From Methylomonas sp. (GTDB lineage: Bacteria; Pseudomonadota; Gammaproteobacteria; Methylococcales; Methylomonadaceae): a DNA stretch of 64,000 bases. The stretch is taken from NCBI GenBank assembly GCA_002928965.1, contig PERU01000018.1, forward strand, positions 1 through 64,000. Reading direction: 5' to 3'. A program made the translations under genes and the position numbers. Positions 1-9,997 of this stretch are shown here, piece after piece. Position 1 is the first letter of the stretch; each line of letters begins with the position of its first letter. The notes beneath the pieces are model-generated. The model was not told the DNA's origin and did not search any database. It saw only the letters and a list, made by a program, of their open reading frames with translations.

Positions 1-3000
1 TTGGGTGACCGAGTTTGGGCTGATTTGGACGGCGACGGCATACAGGATCAAGGCGAACTAGGCATAGCTGGTGTCAATGTCACCTTGTTGGCCGATCTGG
101 ATAATGATGGCGAGTTGGATGATGTGGTTGATACAGCAACTACAAATGCTAGCGGCAACTATGCGTTTACCAACCTGACCCCAGGCGATTATCGTGTTCA
201 ATTTGACGCTCCAACAGGCTATTTCTTCACCCAAGCCAACTCAGGTGCCGATGACGCATTGGATTCCGATGTCGATCCGTTTGAAGGTTTGTCACATGTG
301 GTTACTTTGGACGCGGGCGAAAACGATCTGACCATTGATGCCGGCTTGGTATTGCCTGATTGGATTCCGGAAGATGTGATCGGTATCGATATTGAAAAAT
401 ATGTACGCGGCCGTTTCACCGATGAAACAGGCGGTGGCGAAGGCTTAACACCAGGCTTCTGGAAAACGCATTCCAAATATGGACCTGCGGTTGAAGCCGG
501 TTGGGGCGAAACCGGATACGATCCAGATGCAAGCTACGAAACTATCTTTGGTGTGGATGTAACTGGTACACCCAGTTTGCTTGACGCGCTGGGTGCCAAC
601 GGTGGTGGATTGAGTGCCTTGATGAGACATTCTGCGGCGGCGTTGTTGAATGCTTCAAACCCTAATGTGGACTATGCCTATAGCAAAGCACAAGTCATCA
701 GCATGACTCAAGCGGCTATTAATAGCGGCAGCTATGAGACCACTAAAAACCTGTTCGAAGTCCAAAACGAGTTGGGTGCCGACCTTGATACCCCAGCGGG
801 TGGTGGCACAGAAGTCGTTACCGAGTGGTTCGATGCAGATGCTCCAACAGGCCCCTATATTCCAGTCGGCGGCACAGCCGAGTTTAAATACGAAGTCAGA
901 AATACCGGTGATGTGGCGTTGTCCAACATTGAGGTGACTGATGACCGTATTGCCACTCTGACTTTTGTGGGCGGCGATACCGATAACGACGGCATGCTGG
1001 ATATCAACGAAGTATGGACTTACACCGCCAGCGAAGCAGTGAAACCCGGCGTGCAATATGTCAATGTCGGTACTGCAACAGGTGAGTATGTACCCGGTCT
1101 GACGGTTTCTGATTTCGATTTGGCGCACTACAACACGTCCGCACTGACTGCCAGTATCGGTGATCGCGTCTGGTTGGACAGCAATGGTAATGGCATCCAG
1201 GATAATGGTGAAAACGGGGTGTCCGGTGTGACGGTGAGATTGTTGAATGCTGCGGGTACAGTGATTGGCACACAATTGACCGACAGCAACGGTAATTACC
1301 TGTTCACCGATTTGGCACCGGCTGATTATGCTATTCAAGTGGTGACGCCGAATGGTTATGGCTTTACGGGCAGAGACTTGGGTGCAAATGACGAAAAAGA
1401 CAGCGACGTCAATGTTCTGACCGGAAAAACCGTAAACACAACCATTTCTGCAGGTGAGAATGATTTGTCCTGGGATGCAGGTTTAATCGTGTTGGCACCC
1501 GGTATCGACATCGAGAAAACCACCAGTGGTTCCAGTAACTCCAATACTGTTGCGGCAAATTATGACAATGAAGATACCGCAAACGGTGTGGGCGTGCCGG
1601 TTCTGACCGTTGGTTCTGATGTAACCTGGACTTACAAGGTAACCAATACCGGTAATGTCAATTTTGCCAAGGCCGATATTAAAGTGGTCGATGACAACGG
1701 TACTGTCAGCAATACGGCTGACGACATGTCGATTGCCAATGGTAAGATTGCCTATGTATCGGGCGACGACGGCGATAATATCCTGGAAGCAGGTGAGTCC
1801 TGGATTTATAAAGCCAGCGATACCGTTAAATCGCAAGGCACCACACTGGGAACTGCGGCGATTATTGATTTTAGTGGTAGTAGCGCCACCGACGGTACCG
1901 ATGGCAATAGCCGGACCTATAGCGCTGGCGGCGTTAACATCACTGCAAACGCGTGGAGCCGTGATAAAGGTACCGATAGCTGGCAAAAAGCCTTTCTGGG
2001 TGCTTATGGCGGTGGTTTGGGTGTAACAGATAGCAGCGAAGGTACAGGTGCTAGTGACTCTACCCATACCGTTGACAACAATGGTCGCGACAATTACATC
2101 GTGTTCCAGTTCTCGAAAGATGTGGTGGTGGACAAAGCTTTCTTGGGTTACGTAATCGGGGATAGTGATTTAACCGTTTATGTGGGTTCATCTTCAACGG
2201 CGATCACCAGCATGAATAACGCCAAGCTGGCGGGTATGGATTTGAAAGAGTTCAATGATACTTCTTCAACCAGTGCGCGTTGGGCTGATTTCAATGCGGG
2301 TAAAGTGGAGGGTAATGTGTTGATCATTGCTGCTCGCGATGATGGACACTGTGTTGACTATTTCAAAGTTGAACAGTTGGTGTTTCAGGCCGTGCAACAG
2401 TCCGATGGTATTTACTCAAACAAAGCCACAGTCACCGTAGGATCGTTGAGTGATTCTGATCTTAGCCATTACAAAGCGGTTGAAGCGGCTCCAGTCTTGA
2501 CCAAAGTGGGTGATTACGTTTGGGAAGATAGAAATTTCAACGGTATCCAGGATAGCGGTGAAAAAGGGATCGCCAATGTTACCGTCAGGTTGCTGAGTTC
2601 GACCGGTTCCATATTAAAAACAACCACTACAGACGTCAACGGCAAGTATGGCTTTGATGTGCTTGCTGGTAATTATATGGTGGAAGTGGTGAGACCCAGC
2701 GGCTATTTTGTCACCAAGCGAGATCAAGGTAGTAATGACGGAATGGACTCAGACATCAATGCCTCCACTGGACGGACAGCGCTGTTCACGGTCAATGCTG
2801 GCCAGCAAAATCTGACTTTGGATGCCGGTTTGTATCGTAAAGCCAGCATCGGCGACCGGGTGTGGGAAGATTCCGATCATGACGGTATTCAGGATGTGGG
2901 CGAATTCAATATCGCCAATGTCAAAGTCATGCTGCAAAACAGCAGTGGAACTACCATAGCAACCACGTATACCAACAGCACAGGCAACTACAAATTTGTC

Positions 3001-3864
3001 GATTTGGATCCGGGCGTTTATCGTTTGGTGTTTGACAAATCCAATGTCTGGCATAAGTCCTATTGGGGTAGCACGTTCAACATGAACGACTGGTTTTGGA
3101 ATGTGAAAGCCAATGTGGGTACCAACGACAATATCGACTCTGATGTGTTAACCGACGGTACCAAGAAAAATGTGGTTACCACCCACTATACCACTCTGGA
3201 GTCCGGCGAAAACGACATGAGTTGGGATGCGGCGATTACCCCGATTGTGATTGACTTGAACGGTGATGGCATCAAAACCATTGCCCGTGCGGATGCCAAA
3301 GGTACATTTGATTTGTTTGGCAATGGCAAAGCCATTCAGTCTGGTTGGTTATCTGCTGAAGATGGTTTCCTGGCAGTTGATAACAATGGTAACGGTAAAA
3401 TTGATGACATTTCCGAGCTGTTCGGAGGCACCAGCAAAGGCACCGGTTTTGCCAAACTGGCGGATTTTGACAGCAATGGCGATGGCCTTGTTAATGCTGA
3501 TGACGCCAATTTCTCAAGCCTGTTGATTTGGCGGGATCTCAATGGCAATCATCAAAGTGACGACAATGAGCTCTTTAGCTTGAGTGATGCCGGTGTCAGT
3601 GAATTGGTGGTGGGTTTTACAGAGCTGCCATTTATTGATGCGCAAGGCAATTTGCACTTTGAAAGAAGTAGCGCGACTCTGGTAACCGGCCAAACCGTTG
3701 ACATGACAGACGTGTACTTCAATGTTTCGCTTGCTGATGCAACGGCAGCGGGTGTTGAGGTGAACAGCATGGCTGATTTGTTGGCTGATACGGGTTATGC
3801 AGAACAATCTGTCGTAATCGAACCAGTCGGTGTGGCTACGCTGGAACCTGCATTTTTGGGTTAA
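1..3864 (+). CDS. Large SdrD_B-repeat surface protein, 5' end outside window
   Basis: C-terminal 1287 residues of a big secreted or surface protein; the reading frame is open at base 1, so the true start and any signal peptide lie upstream. Four SdrD_B/Cna_B-like beta-sandwich repeats are visible, each opening with a G-D-x-V-W-x-D...G-I-Q-D-x-G-E pattern, at about residues 1-115, 385-498, 835-944 and 948-1072. Between them are a TPGFWKTH motif (150-157), and DUF11-like segments beginning GIDIEK. The last 200 residues hold Asp/Asn/Gly-rich loops (DLNGDGIKT, DNNGNGKIDD, DSNGDG) like EF-hand or RTX-type calcium sites. Such proteins are usually calcium-stabilised adhesins. No LPXTG, PEP-CTERM or clear RTX secretion tail is seen at the C terminus, so the export route is unknown. 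A terminator follows. Family call is firm; function is inferred. Confidence 0.85.
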   Translation: MGDRVWADLDGDGIQDQGELGIAGVNVTLLADLDNDGELDDVVDTATTNASGNYAFTNLTPGDYRVQFDAPTGYFFTQANSGADDALDSDVDPFEGLSHVVTLDAGENDLTIDAGLVLPDWIPEDVIGIDIEKYVRGRFTDETGGGEGLTPGFWKTHSKYGPAVEAGWGETGYDPDASYETIFGVDVTGTPSLLDALGANGGGLSALMRHSAAALLNASNPNVDYAYSKAQVISMTQAAINSGSYETTKNLFEVQNELGADLDTPAGGGTEVVTEWFDADAPTGPYIPVGGTAEFKYEVRNTGDVALSNIEVTDDRIATLTFVGGDTDNDGMLDINEVWTYTASEAVKPGVQYVNVGTATGEYVPGLTVSDFDLAHYNTSALTASIGDRVWLDSNGNGIQDNGENGVSGVTVRLLNAAGTVIGTQLTDSNGNYLFTDLAPADYAIQVVTPNGYGFTGRDLGANDEKDSDVNVLTGKTVNTTISAGENDLSWDAGLIVLAPGIDIEKTTSGSSNSNTVAANYDNEDTANGVGVPVLTVGSDVTWTYKVTNTGNVNFAKADIKVVDDNGTVSNTADDMSIANGKIAYVSGDDGDNILEAGESWIYKASDTVKSQGTTLGTAAIIDFSGSSATDGTDGNSRTYSAGGVNITANAWSRDKGTDSWQKAFLGAYGGGLGVTDSSEGTGASDSTHTVDNNGRDNYIVFQFSKDVVVDKAFLGYVIGDSDLTVYVGSSSTAITSMNNAKLAGMDLKEFNDTSSTSARWADFNAGKVEGNVLIIAARDDGHCVDYFKVEQLVFQAVQQSDGIYSNKATVTVGSLSDSDLSHYKAVEAAPVLTKVGDYVWEDRNFNGIQDSGEKGIANVTVRLLSSTGSILKTTTTDVNGKYGFDVLAGNYMVEVVRPSGYFVTKRDQGSNDGMDSDINASTGRTALFTVNAGQQNLTLDAGLYRKASIGDRVWEDSDHDGIQDVGEFNIANVKVMLQNSSGTTIATTYTNSTGNYKFVDLDPGVYRLVFDKSNVWHKSYWGSTFNMNDWFWNVKANVGTNDNIDSDVLTDGTKKNVVTTHYTTLESGENDMSWDAAITPIVIDLNGDGIKTIARADAKGTFDLFGNGKAIQSGWLSAEDGFLAVDNNGNGKIDDISELFGGTSKGTGFAKLADFDSNGDGLVNADDANFSSLLIWRDLNGNHQSDDNELFSLSDAGVSELVVGFTELPFIDAQGNLHFERSSATLVTGQTVDMTDVYFNVSLADATAAGVEVNSMADLLADTGYAEQSVVIEPVGVATLEPAFLG

Positions 3865-3890
3865 TTCGGTAGCTAAATCTTGACTGCTTT

Positions 3891-3916
3891 GCCACTCCGG
3901 TTTTAGTCGGAGTGGC
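3891..3916. repeat. Perfect 9-bp stem hairpin after the SdrD_B gene
   Basis: GCCACTCCG (3891-3899) pairs with CGGAGTGGC (3908-3916) around an 8-nt loop. No T-run follows directly. It probably helps stop transcription or protects the 3' end together with the terminator just downstream. Confidence 0.5.
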
Positions 3917-3936
3917 ACGATCAGACTGGAAAATGT

Positions 3937-3976
3937 AAAAAGGCGATTTCCTTATCCAGGCAATCGCCTTTTTTTT
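3937..3976 (+). terminator. Rho-independent terminator
   Basis: AAAAAGGCGATT (from 3937) pairs with AATCGCC (3962-3968), followed by a run of eight T. The A-run before the stem makes it potentially bidirectional. It closes the SdrD_B gene and isolates fabV. Confidence 0.85.
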
Positions 3977-4155
3977 GCGGCGATGACTTTGTTTTTCCTG
4001 GCTGACGGTTGCCGGATAAGGTTTATCGATTGGTCATGGCGTAATATTAATTTTCTGTTAGCTCATGGCATGGGATAAACTTTAAGGTTTACAAGGAATA
4101 ATGCCTGCCAGCGCAGGTATTGTCTTATTTTTAATGGCTTGATTTGAGGAGCATC

Positions 4156-5346
4156 ATGATTATCAAACCTCGCGTGCGCGGTTTTATGTGCGTCACTACC
4201 CACCCGGTCGGCTGCGAAGCCAATGTCAAACAACAAATTGATTATGTAAAAGGCTTTGGTGCTATCGATAACGGCCCAAAAAATGTACTGATTCTGGGGG
4301 CTTCCACAGGATATGGTCTGGCGTCACGTATTGTCTCTGCGTTTGGCGCCGGCGCAAAAACCTTGGGTGTTTTCTTTGAACGCGAAGGTGCCGCGGATAA
4401 GCCGGGCACGCCGGGTTGGTACAATTCATCGGCTTTTCATAAATTTGCCGAAGCCGAAGGCTTGTACGCTAAAAGCATTAACGGTGACGCTTTTTCTGAT
4501 GACATCAAACAAAAAACCATAGACGCGATCAAACAGGATTTTGGCCAAGTCGATCTGGTGATATACAGCTTGGCCGCGCCACGCCGGACTCACCCTAAAA
4601 CCGGCGTGACACACAATTCGACTTTAAAACCCATCGGCAAAGACTTGGTGCAAAATGGCATTGATACCGATAAAGAGGTGATCAAAGAATTTACCTTGCC
4701 GGCAGCCACCGAAGAAGAAATAACCAACACCGTGGCGGTTATGGGGGGCGAAGACTGGCAAATGTGGATAGATGCCCTGGCTGAAGCGGATGTACTGGCG
4801 GAAGGTGCCAAAACCACGGCTTACACCTATTTAGGCGAAAAAATCACCTGGGATATTTATTGGGATGGCACTATCGGCGCGGCCAAAAAAGACCTGGATA
4901 AACGCGTTTTGGACATTCGTAGTAAATTGGCAGCTATTGGTGGCGATGCGCGCGTGTCGGTTTTAAAAGCGGTAGTAACCCAAGCCAGTGCGGCCATTCC
5001 GGTCATGCCATTGTATTTGGCGTTACTGTTCAAAATCATGAAAACAGCCGGTACTCACGAAGGCTGCATCGAGCAGGTTAATGGTTTGTTCCGTGACAGC
5101 CTGTATGGCGCCAACCCGGTTCTGGACGAAACAGGCCGCTTACGCGCGGATCTGAAAGAATTGCAGCCGGAAATTCAAGACCAAGTTTCGGCGTTGTGGC
5201 AGCAAATCAACAATGACAATATCCACGATTTGAGCGATTTTGCCGGCTACAAACATGAATTTCTCAAGCTGTTTGGTTTTGAAGTCGACGGCGTTGATTA
5301 TGATGCCGACGTGAATCCGGAGGCGCCGATAGCCAATATGGTTTAA
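4156..5346 (+). CDS. fabV: Trans-2-enoyl-CoA/ACP reductase FabV (NADH)
   Basis: FabV-type enoyl-ACP reductase, which reduces the enoyl-ACP double bond in the last step of each fatty acid elongation cycle, in the cytoplasm. 396 residues, the usual FabV length. Visible are the Rossmann nucleotide-binding segment [11 protein letters not shown] near residue 50 and the family signature Y235-x8-K244 ([10 protein letters not shown]), longer than the Y-x6-K of FabI. An in-frame TTG at 4144 is less likely than the ATG at 4156, which has a GAGGAG Shine-Dalgarno 4 nt upstream. Monocistronic by context: a terminator lies upstream and a hairpin downstream. A weak CCTGC/GCAGG stem with a T-rich tail (4101-4126) lies in the leader; whether it acts is unknown. 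FabV is typically insensitive to triclosan; this is family knowledge. Confidence 0.95.
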   Translation: MIIKPRVRGFMCVTTHPVGCEANVKQQIDYVKGFGAIDNGPKNVLILGASTGYGLASRIVSAFGAGAKTLGVFFEREGAADKPGTPGWYNSSAFHKFAEAEGLYAKSINGDAFSDDIKQKTIDAIKQDFGQVDLVIYSLAAPRRTHPKTGVTHNSTLKPIGKDLVQNGIDTDKEVIKEFTLPAATEEEITNTVAVMGGEDWQMWIDALAEADVLAEGAKTTAYTYLGEKITWDIYWDGTIGAAKKDLDKRVLDIRSKLAAIGGDARVSVLKAVVTQASAAIPVMPLYLALLFKIMKTAGTHEGCIEQVNGLFRDSLYGANPVLDETGRLRADLKELQPEIQDQVSALWQQINNDNIHDLSDFAGYKHEFLKLFGFEVDGVDYDADVNPEAPIANMV

Positions 5347-5367
5347 TTAGCGCACTGCCTGTTGTTG

Positions 5368-5395
5368 GTAGAGACGCACTATTTTGCGTCTCTAC
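5368..5395. repeat. GTAG-headed 10-bp perfect hairpin
   Basis: GTAGAGACGC (5368-5377) and GCGTCTCTAC (5386-5395) form a perfect stem with an 8-nt loop. It lies in the fabV/transporter gap. It resembles short dispersed intergenic hairpins with a GTAG head; there is no T-run, so classical termination is not supported. Confidence 0.6.
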
Positions 5396-5448
5396 ATCAT
5401 AATAGAGCTATGGATGTCGAATGCCAGTTACCCCGGCACTGATGTAGA

Positions 5449-7635
5449 ATGCCGACAAGTTTTTCCTGTTTTTGTCGCCTAATGGTCAACAATTTGTCGT
5501 TCCCAAAAATCAGCAATTTTCTCCTGACGCTGTTGATGTTTTCGCAAACCGCTTGCGATATTTCCCAGCTGAACGATCCTTATCCCGAAGCCGATCGGGG
5601 TCAATCAATTTTATATTCGTCCTTCTCCGAGCGACCCAAGCACCTGGACCCGGCTGTGTCCTACAGCAGTGACGAATACGGTTTTATCGCCCAGATTTAC
5701 GAGCCGCCACTGCAATACCATTTTCTAAAAAGGCCTTATCAATTACAGCCTTTGACAGCAGCACAACTGCCGATGGTGCGATACCTGGATAAACAAGGTC
5801 AGCCATTACTGGACAATGCGCCGGAATCGGATGTGGCCTTTAGCGAGTATTTGATCGACATCAAGCCCGGTATTCAATACCAACCGCACCCGGCTTTCAG
5901 TAAAGATGCGCAAGGACAGTTTTTATATCATCAACTGAATCAACAACAACTTAGCAGCATCGATACATTGAGCGATTTAACGCAAGCGCAAAGCCGGGAA
6001 CTGGTTGCTGAAGATTATGTGTATCAAATCAAACGGCTGGCGTATCCTAAAACGCAGTCGCCGATTGCAGAGTTGATGGCTGGCTATATCGATGGTTTCA
6101 GTGAGTTTGCTCAAGCCAATGCGGGCATTGCCATTCAAGATTTAAAGAATCAGCCATTGCGCGGTGTTGTAGCCGTTAACGATCATCAATACCGCATCCG
6201 CATCAAAGGCAAATATCCGCAATTTCAATATTGGCTGGCAATGCCGTTTTTCGCCCCGATGCCGTGGGAAGCCGATGCGTTTTATGCGCAACCGGAATTG
6301 AAAAACAAAAACATCACCCTGGATTGGTATCCCATAGGCACCGGTCCTTACTGGCTGGAAGAAAATAATCCTAACCGACGCATGGTGCTGAGCAAAAACC
6401 CGAATTACCATGCCGACGTTTATCCCACTGAGGGCGATGCCGGTGATCAGGAAGCCGGCTGGCTAAACGATGCCGGTAAGGCTTTGCCTTTCGTCGATAA
6501 GGTCATTTACACCCTCGAAAAAGAGACAATTCCTTATTGGGCCAAATTTTTACAGGGCTATTACGATGCTTCCGGCATTGCCTCGGACAGTTTCGATCAG
6601 GCCGTGCAGTTTTCCGGGAGCGGCGATCCGCAACTGACGCCGATGATGCAGGACAAACACATTCAGCTGCAAACCTCGGTGGCCACTTCGGTGTTTTACA
6701 TGGGTTTTAATATGCTGGATCCACTGGTTGGTGGTACAACAGAACAAGCCCGCAAGTTGCGGCAGGCCATTGCCATTGCAGTCGATTACGAAGAATTTAT
6801 CGCCATATTTGCCAATGGCCGTGGTGTGGCCGCGCAAGGCATATTGCCCCCGGGTATTTTTGGTTATCAGGATGGCGAGGCGGGCATCAACCCGCTGGTG
6901 TATCAATGGCAAAATGGCAAACCGCAACGTAAAACCATCGATAAAGCCAAGCAACTGTTAGCGGATGCTGGTTATCCGAATGGTATTGATCCTAAAACCG
7001 GTCAGGCATTGTTGTTGTATTTTGATACCACCGCCACCGGTGCGGATGACAGAGCCTTGATGAACTGGTATCGCAAGCAATTTGAAAAGTTGGGTATTCA
7101 ATTGGTGATACGTGGCACCGATTACAACCGTTTTCAGGAAAAGATGCGTACCGGTGCTGCGCAATTATTTGTCTGGGGTTGGAACGCCGATTACCCCGAT
7201 CCGGAAAATTTCTTCTTTCTGTTGTATGGCCCCAATTCCAAGGTCAAGCAGGGCGGCGAAAATGCCGGCAATTACAGCAATCCCGAATTCGATCGGCTGT
7301 TTGAGCAAATGCGTAACATGAGCAACGGCCCGGAACGGCAAATCATTATCGACCGCATGCAAAGCATTTTGCGTCAGGATGTGCCGTGGCTATTTGGTTA
7401 TTACCCCAAGGATTTTGCCTTGCTGCACAGCTGGTATAAAAACCTTAAACCAGCACGAATGATCAGTAACCGGCTGAAATACAGCCGCATCGACACTGAA
7501 TTACGAGCGCAAAAACGTGAAGAGTGGAATCGGGCCGAATTTTGGCCGTTGTTGCTGGGTATTTTAGGTTTGGGGATCCTGATTTATCCGGCAACAAAAG
7601 CCTATCGCCGTCGTCAGCAGGAGACGCAATCATGA
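5449..7635 (+). CDS. Peptide/oligopeptide ABC transporter substrate-binding lipoprotein (YejA/DppA type)
   Basis: SBP_bac_5 family periplasmic binding protein, the ligand-capturing part of a peptide importer. 728 residues from the first ATG; ATG 5482 is a possible alternative and neither has a strong Shine-Dalgarno. A hydrophobic segment ending in the lipobox SQTAC (Cys36 from the first Met) predicts a lipoprotein. The family core follows (YSSFSERPKHLDPA; DWYPIGTGPYWLEENN; GWNADYPDPENF). Odd point: after the binding domain there is a C-terminal hydrophobic helix (about residues 700-716) followed by a basic tail KAYRRRQQ, so the protein may be anchored in the inner membrane as well. The usual E. 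coli YejA is about 600 residues. Its stop overlaps the next permease start (ATGA). Confidence 0.85.
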   Translation: MPTSFSCFCRLMVNNLSFPKISNFLLTLLMFSQTACDISQLNDPYPEADRGQSILYSSFSERPKHLDPAVSYSSDEYGFIAQIYEPPLQYHFLKRPYQLQPLTAAQLPMVRYLDKQGQPLLDNAPESDVAFSEYLIDIKPGIQYQPHPAFSKDAQGQFLYHQLNQQQLSSIDTLSDLTQAQSRELVAEDYVYQIKRLAYPKTQSPIAELMAGYIDGFSEFAQANAGIAIQDLKNQPLRGVVAVNDHQYRIRIKGKYPQFQYWLAMPFFAPMPWEADAFYAQPELKNKNITLDWYPIGTGPYWLEENNPNRRMVLSKNPNYHADVYPTEGDAGDQEAGWLNDAGKALPFVDKVIYTLEKETIPYWAKFLQGYYDASGIASDSFDQAVQFSGSGDPQLTPMMQDKHIQLQTSVATSVFYMGFNMLDPLVGGTTEQARKLRQAIAIAVDYEEFIAIFANGRGVAAQGILPPGIFGYQDGEAGINPLVYQWQNGKPQRKTIDKAKQLLADAGYPNGIDPKTGQALLLYFDTTATGADDRALMNWYRKQFEKLGIQLVIRGTDYNRFQEKMRTGAAQLFVWGWNADYPDPENFFFLLYGPNSKVKQGGENAGNYSNPEFDRLFEQMRNMSNGPERQIIIDRMQSILRQDVPWLFGYYPKDFALLHSWYKNLKPARMISNRLKYSRIDTELRAQKREEWNRAEFWPLLLGILGLGILIYPATKAYRRRQQETQS

Positions 7636-8609
7636 TGCATTACATCATTCGCCGCTTTTTATATGCATTGCCCTTATTGATGGCAGTCAATGTGCTGACT
7701 TTTGTGCTGTTTTTCGTGGTCAACAGCCCGGATGACATGGCCCGTATGCAATTGGGTCAAAAACACGTCACCGAGCAGGCCATTCAAAACTGGAAACATC
7801 AGCATGGCTACGATTTGCCATTGCTATGGAATGATGCTGCCGAGAGCGGTAAACAACTGACCGAAACCATTTTTTATCAAAAATCCGTCAATCTGTTTAT
7901 GTTCGATTTTGGCATCTCGGACAGCGGCCGCAATATCGGTACGGACATTCGCCAACGCATGTGGCCCAGTCTGGCGTTGGCGCTGCCTTCGCTGATCGTC
8001 GGTTTGTTGGTGAATATCACCTTGGCCTTGCTGATGGTGTTGTTTCGTAACACCTATGTCGAATTGGGTGGCAGCGTGTTGCTGGTGATGCTGATGTCGG
8101 TGTCGTCGTTGTTTTACATCATCGGCGGGCAATTTTTTATCAGCAAACTGCTGAAATTGGTACCGATTTCCGGTTACGACGAAGGTTTGACAGCCGTAAA
8201 ATTTTTGATTTTGCCGGTCGTCATCAGCGTAGTGGCCGGCATTGGTTCCGGCGTGCGCTGGTATCGCACCCTGTTTCTGGAAGAAGTGGAAAAAGATTAT
8301 GTGCGCACCGCTCGCGCCAAAGGCTTGAGCGAAACCCAGGTGCTGTTCAAGCATGTGTTAAAAAACGCCATGATTCCGATTTTGACCGGCGTTGTGGTGG
8401 TATTGCCGCTGTTGTTCATGGGCAGTTTGATTATGGAGTCGTTTTTCAGCATCCCCGGTTTGGGTAGCTATACCATTGATGCCATCAATCGTCAGGATTT
8501 TGCCATCGTCCGCTCCATGGTGTTTTTGGGTTCGGCTTTATATGTCGCGGGTTTGCTGCTCACCGACATTTCTTACACGCTAGTCGATCCGCGCGTGAGG
8601 TTAAGCTGA
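7632..8609 (+). CDS. Peptide ABC transporter permease 1 (YejB type)
   Basis: Inner-membrane permease of the importer, 325 residues. The start at ATG 7632 overlaps the upstream stop in an ATGA; a longer frame reaching back to 7524 lies inside the upstream gene and is rejected. About six hydrophobic segments are visible, the first at residues 8-30. A periplasmic loop with QKHVTEQAI, common in YejB/DppB proteins, follows. The cytoplasmic EAA loop that docks the ATPase is present (YVRTARAKGLSETQVLFKH). It overlaps the next gene by one base (TGATG). Family assignment is firm, peptide substrate inferred from the family. Confidence 0.88.
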   Translation: MMHYIIRRFLYALPLLMAVNVLTFVLFFVVNSPDDMARMQLGQKHVTEQAIQNWKHQHGYDLPLLWNDAAESGKQLTETIFYQKSVNLFMFDFGISDSGRNIGTDIRQRMWPSLALALPSLIVGLLVNITLALLMVLFRNTYVELGGSVLLVMLMSVSSLFYIIGGQFFISKLLKLVPISGYDEGLTAVKFLILPVVISVVAGIGSGVRWYRTLFLEEVEKDYVRTARAKGLSETQVLFKHVLKNAMIPILTGVVVVLPLLFMGSLIMESFFSIPGLGSYTIDAINRQDFAIVRSMVFLGSALYVAGLLLTDISYTLVDPRVRLS

Positions 8610-9949
8610 TGATGGTGTTATGGACAGATGCCTTGGTTTATTTGCTGGTGGTGGCTGCGGCTGTGCTGGCAGTTTATATGTCCCGGCAAGCCCACATGCG
8701 TCGGCCTTTGCATAAAATTGCCGCAGGCCCTGTAGCGATGGCTTCGCTGACCCTGCTGTTGTGTTTTGTGATGATAGGTCTGGCCGATTCGATTCATTTT
8801 AAAGATGACGATAGCCGCGGTAACGATATCATCAGTTTGCTGGATGTGGCTTGCCAGAAAATGCGCAAACAAACCGAAAAAACCTATTCGGCCCCGTTTG
8901 CGACGCATTTATACGCTAAGGAAACCATCGCTCAGGAAGACGGTTCCACGCGTTGGGATTACCCGCGTCTGCAACACGGCGGCGCGCATTTGCAAAATCC
9001 TGAAAGCGAGTGGGCCGGCGACGTATTCAAAAAGACCCTCAGCGGCTTCAGTAAAGGTGCCGGCTTGATGTTGATGATTTTGCTGTTGGCCTGGAGCGAC
9101 CAACACGAACAGCGCAAGCATTTAGTCCGTAGCGCCAGTGCCAAGGCTGTATGGGCCACCTTGTTTATTATGGTCAGCTTTACCTACACCTTGTTTTCGC
9201 TGTCAGCGTTTTATCATGTGCTGGGCACCGATAAGGTCGGCGAAGATGTGTTTTATCAAACCCTGAAAAGCATACGCACCGGTTTGGTGATCGGCTCGTT
9301 GACTACCTTAGTGATGCTCCCGATGGCCATCGTGTTCGGCATCATGGCCGGCTTTTTCAAAGGCTGGGTCGACGACGTGATCCAGTTTATCTACACCACG
9401 CTCAATTCCATTCCCAGTGTGCTATTAATCGCCGCCTCGATTTTGATGGTGCAGGTGTACATGACCAATCATGCCGACGATTTCAATAATTTGTTGGTGC
9501 GCGCCGATATGCGCTTGCTATTTTTATGCCTGATCTTGGGTGTCACCAGTTGGACAGGCTTATGCCGCTTACTGCGTGCTGAAACCCTGAAACTGCGGGA
9601 AATGGAATACGTGCTGGCCGCCCAAGCCCTGGGTGTGAAGCCAGCCATGATCTTGTTCCGGCATATCCTGCCGAATGTCATGCATATCGTATTGATTGCG
9701 GTAGTGCTGGATTTTAGTTCGCTGGTATTGGCCGAAGCCGTGCTGTCGTACATCAATATCGGCGTCGATCCTACCACCCACAGTTGGGGCAACATGATCA
9801 ACGGCGCCCGCCTGGAAATGGCCCGCGAGCCGGTGGTCTGGTGGTCGCTGACCGCCGCATTTTTGTTCATGTTTGCCCTGGTGCTGGCGGCGAATCTGTT
9901 TGCCGATGCGGTGAGAGATGCGTTTGATCCGAGAAAGGTAACTGTATAA
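8609..9949 (+). CDS. Peptide ABC transporter permease 2 (YejE type)
   Basis: Second permease, 446 residues, longer than typical DppC (about 300). The N-terminal half adds hydrophobic segments near residues 8-25 and 38-56 and a soluble, polar stretch of about 90 residues before the BPD_transp_1 core, as in YejE-type permeases. The core has the EAA loop (YVLAAQALGVKPAMILFRH) and closing motif VDPTTHSWGNMI. Starts by TGATG overlap with permease 1. Its ATPase partner would normally follow directly; here the gene after a 48-base gap is an AAA ATPase of an apparent defence pair, and the transporter ATPase only comes 3.6 kb later. Confidence 0.87.
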   Translation: MMVLWTDALVYLLVVAAAVLAVYMSRQAHMRRPLHKIAAGPVAMASLTLLLCFVMIGLADSIHFKDDDSRGNDIISLLDVACQKMRKQTEKTYSAPFATHLYAKETIAQEDGSTRWDYPRLQHGGAHLQNPESEWAGDVFKKTLSGFSKGAGLMLMILLLAWSDQHEQRKHLVRSASAKAVWATLFIMVSFTYTLFSLSAFYHVLGTDKVGEDVFYQTLKSIRTGLVIGSLTTLVMLPMAIVFGIMAGFFKGWVDDVIQFIYTTLNSIPSVLLIAASILMVQVYMTNHADDFNNLLVRADMRLLFLCLILGVTSWTGLCRLLRAETLKLREMEYVLAAQALGVKPAMILFRHILPNVMHIVLIAVVLDFSSLVLAEAVLSYINIGVDPTTHSWGNMINGARLEMAREPVVWWSLTAAFLFMFALVLAANLFADAVRDAFDPRKVTV

Positions 9950-9997
9950 TAACGAAATGCGCAACTAATCGACAAATTAAACTTTGGAATTCTATTT

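Noticed and set aside
655-1338. Long minus-strand open frame within the SdrD_B gene
   Set aside because: Antisense shadow of the repeat-rich gene; no family features and a well-supported gene lies on the other strand.
7524-7631. Upstream extension of the first permease
   Set aside because: Lies inside the substrate-binding protein gene; the ATGA start at 7632 is much better.
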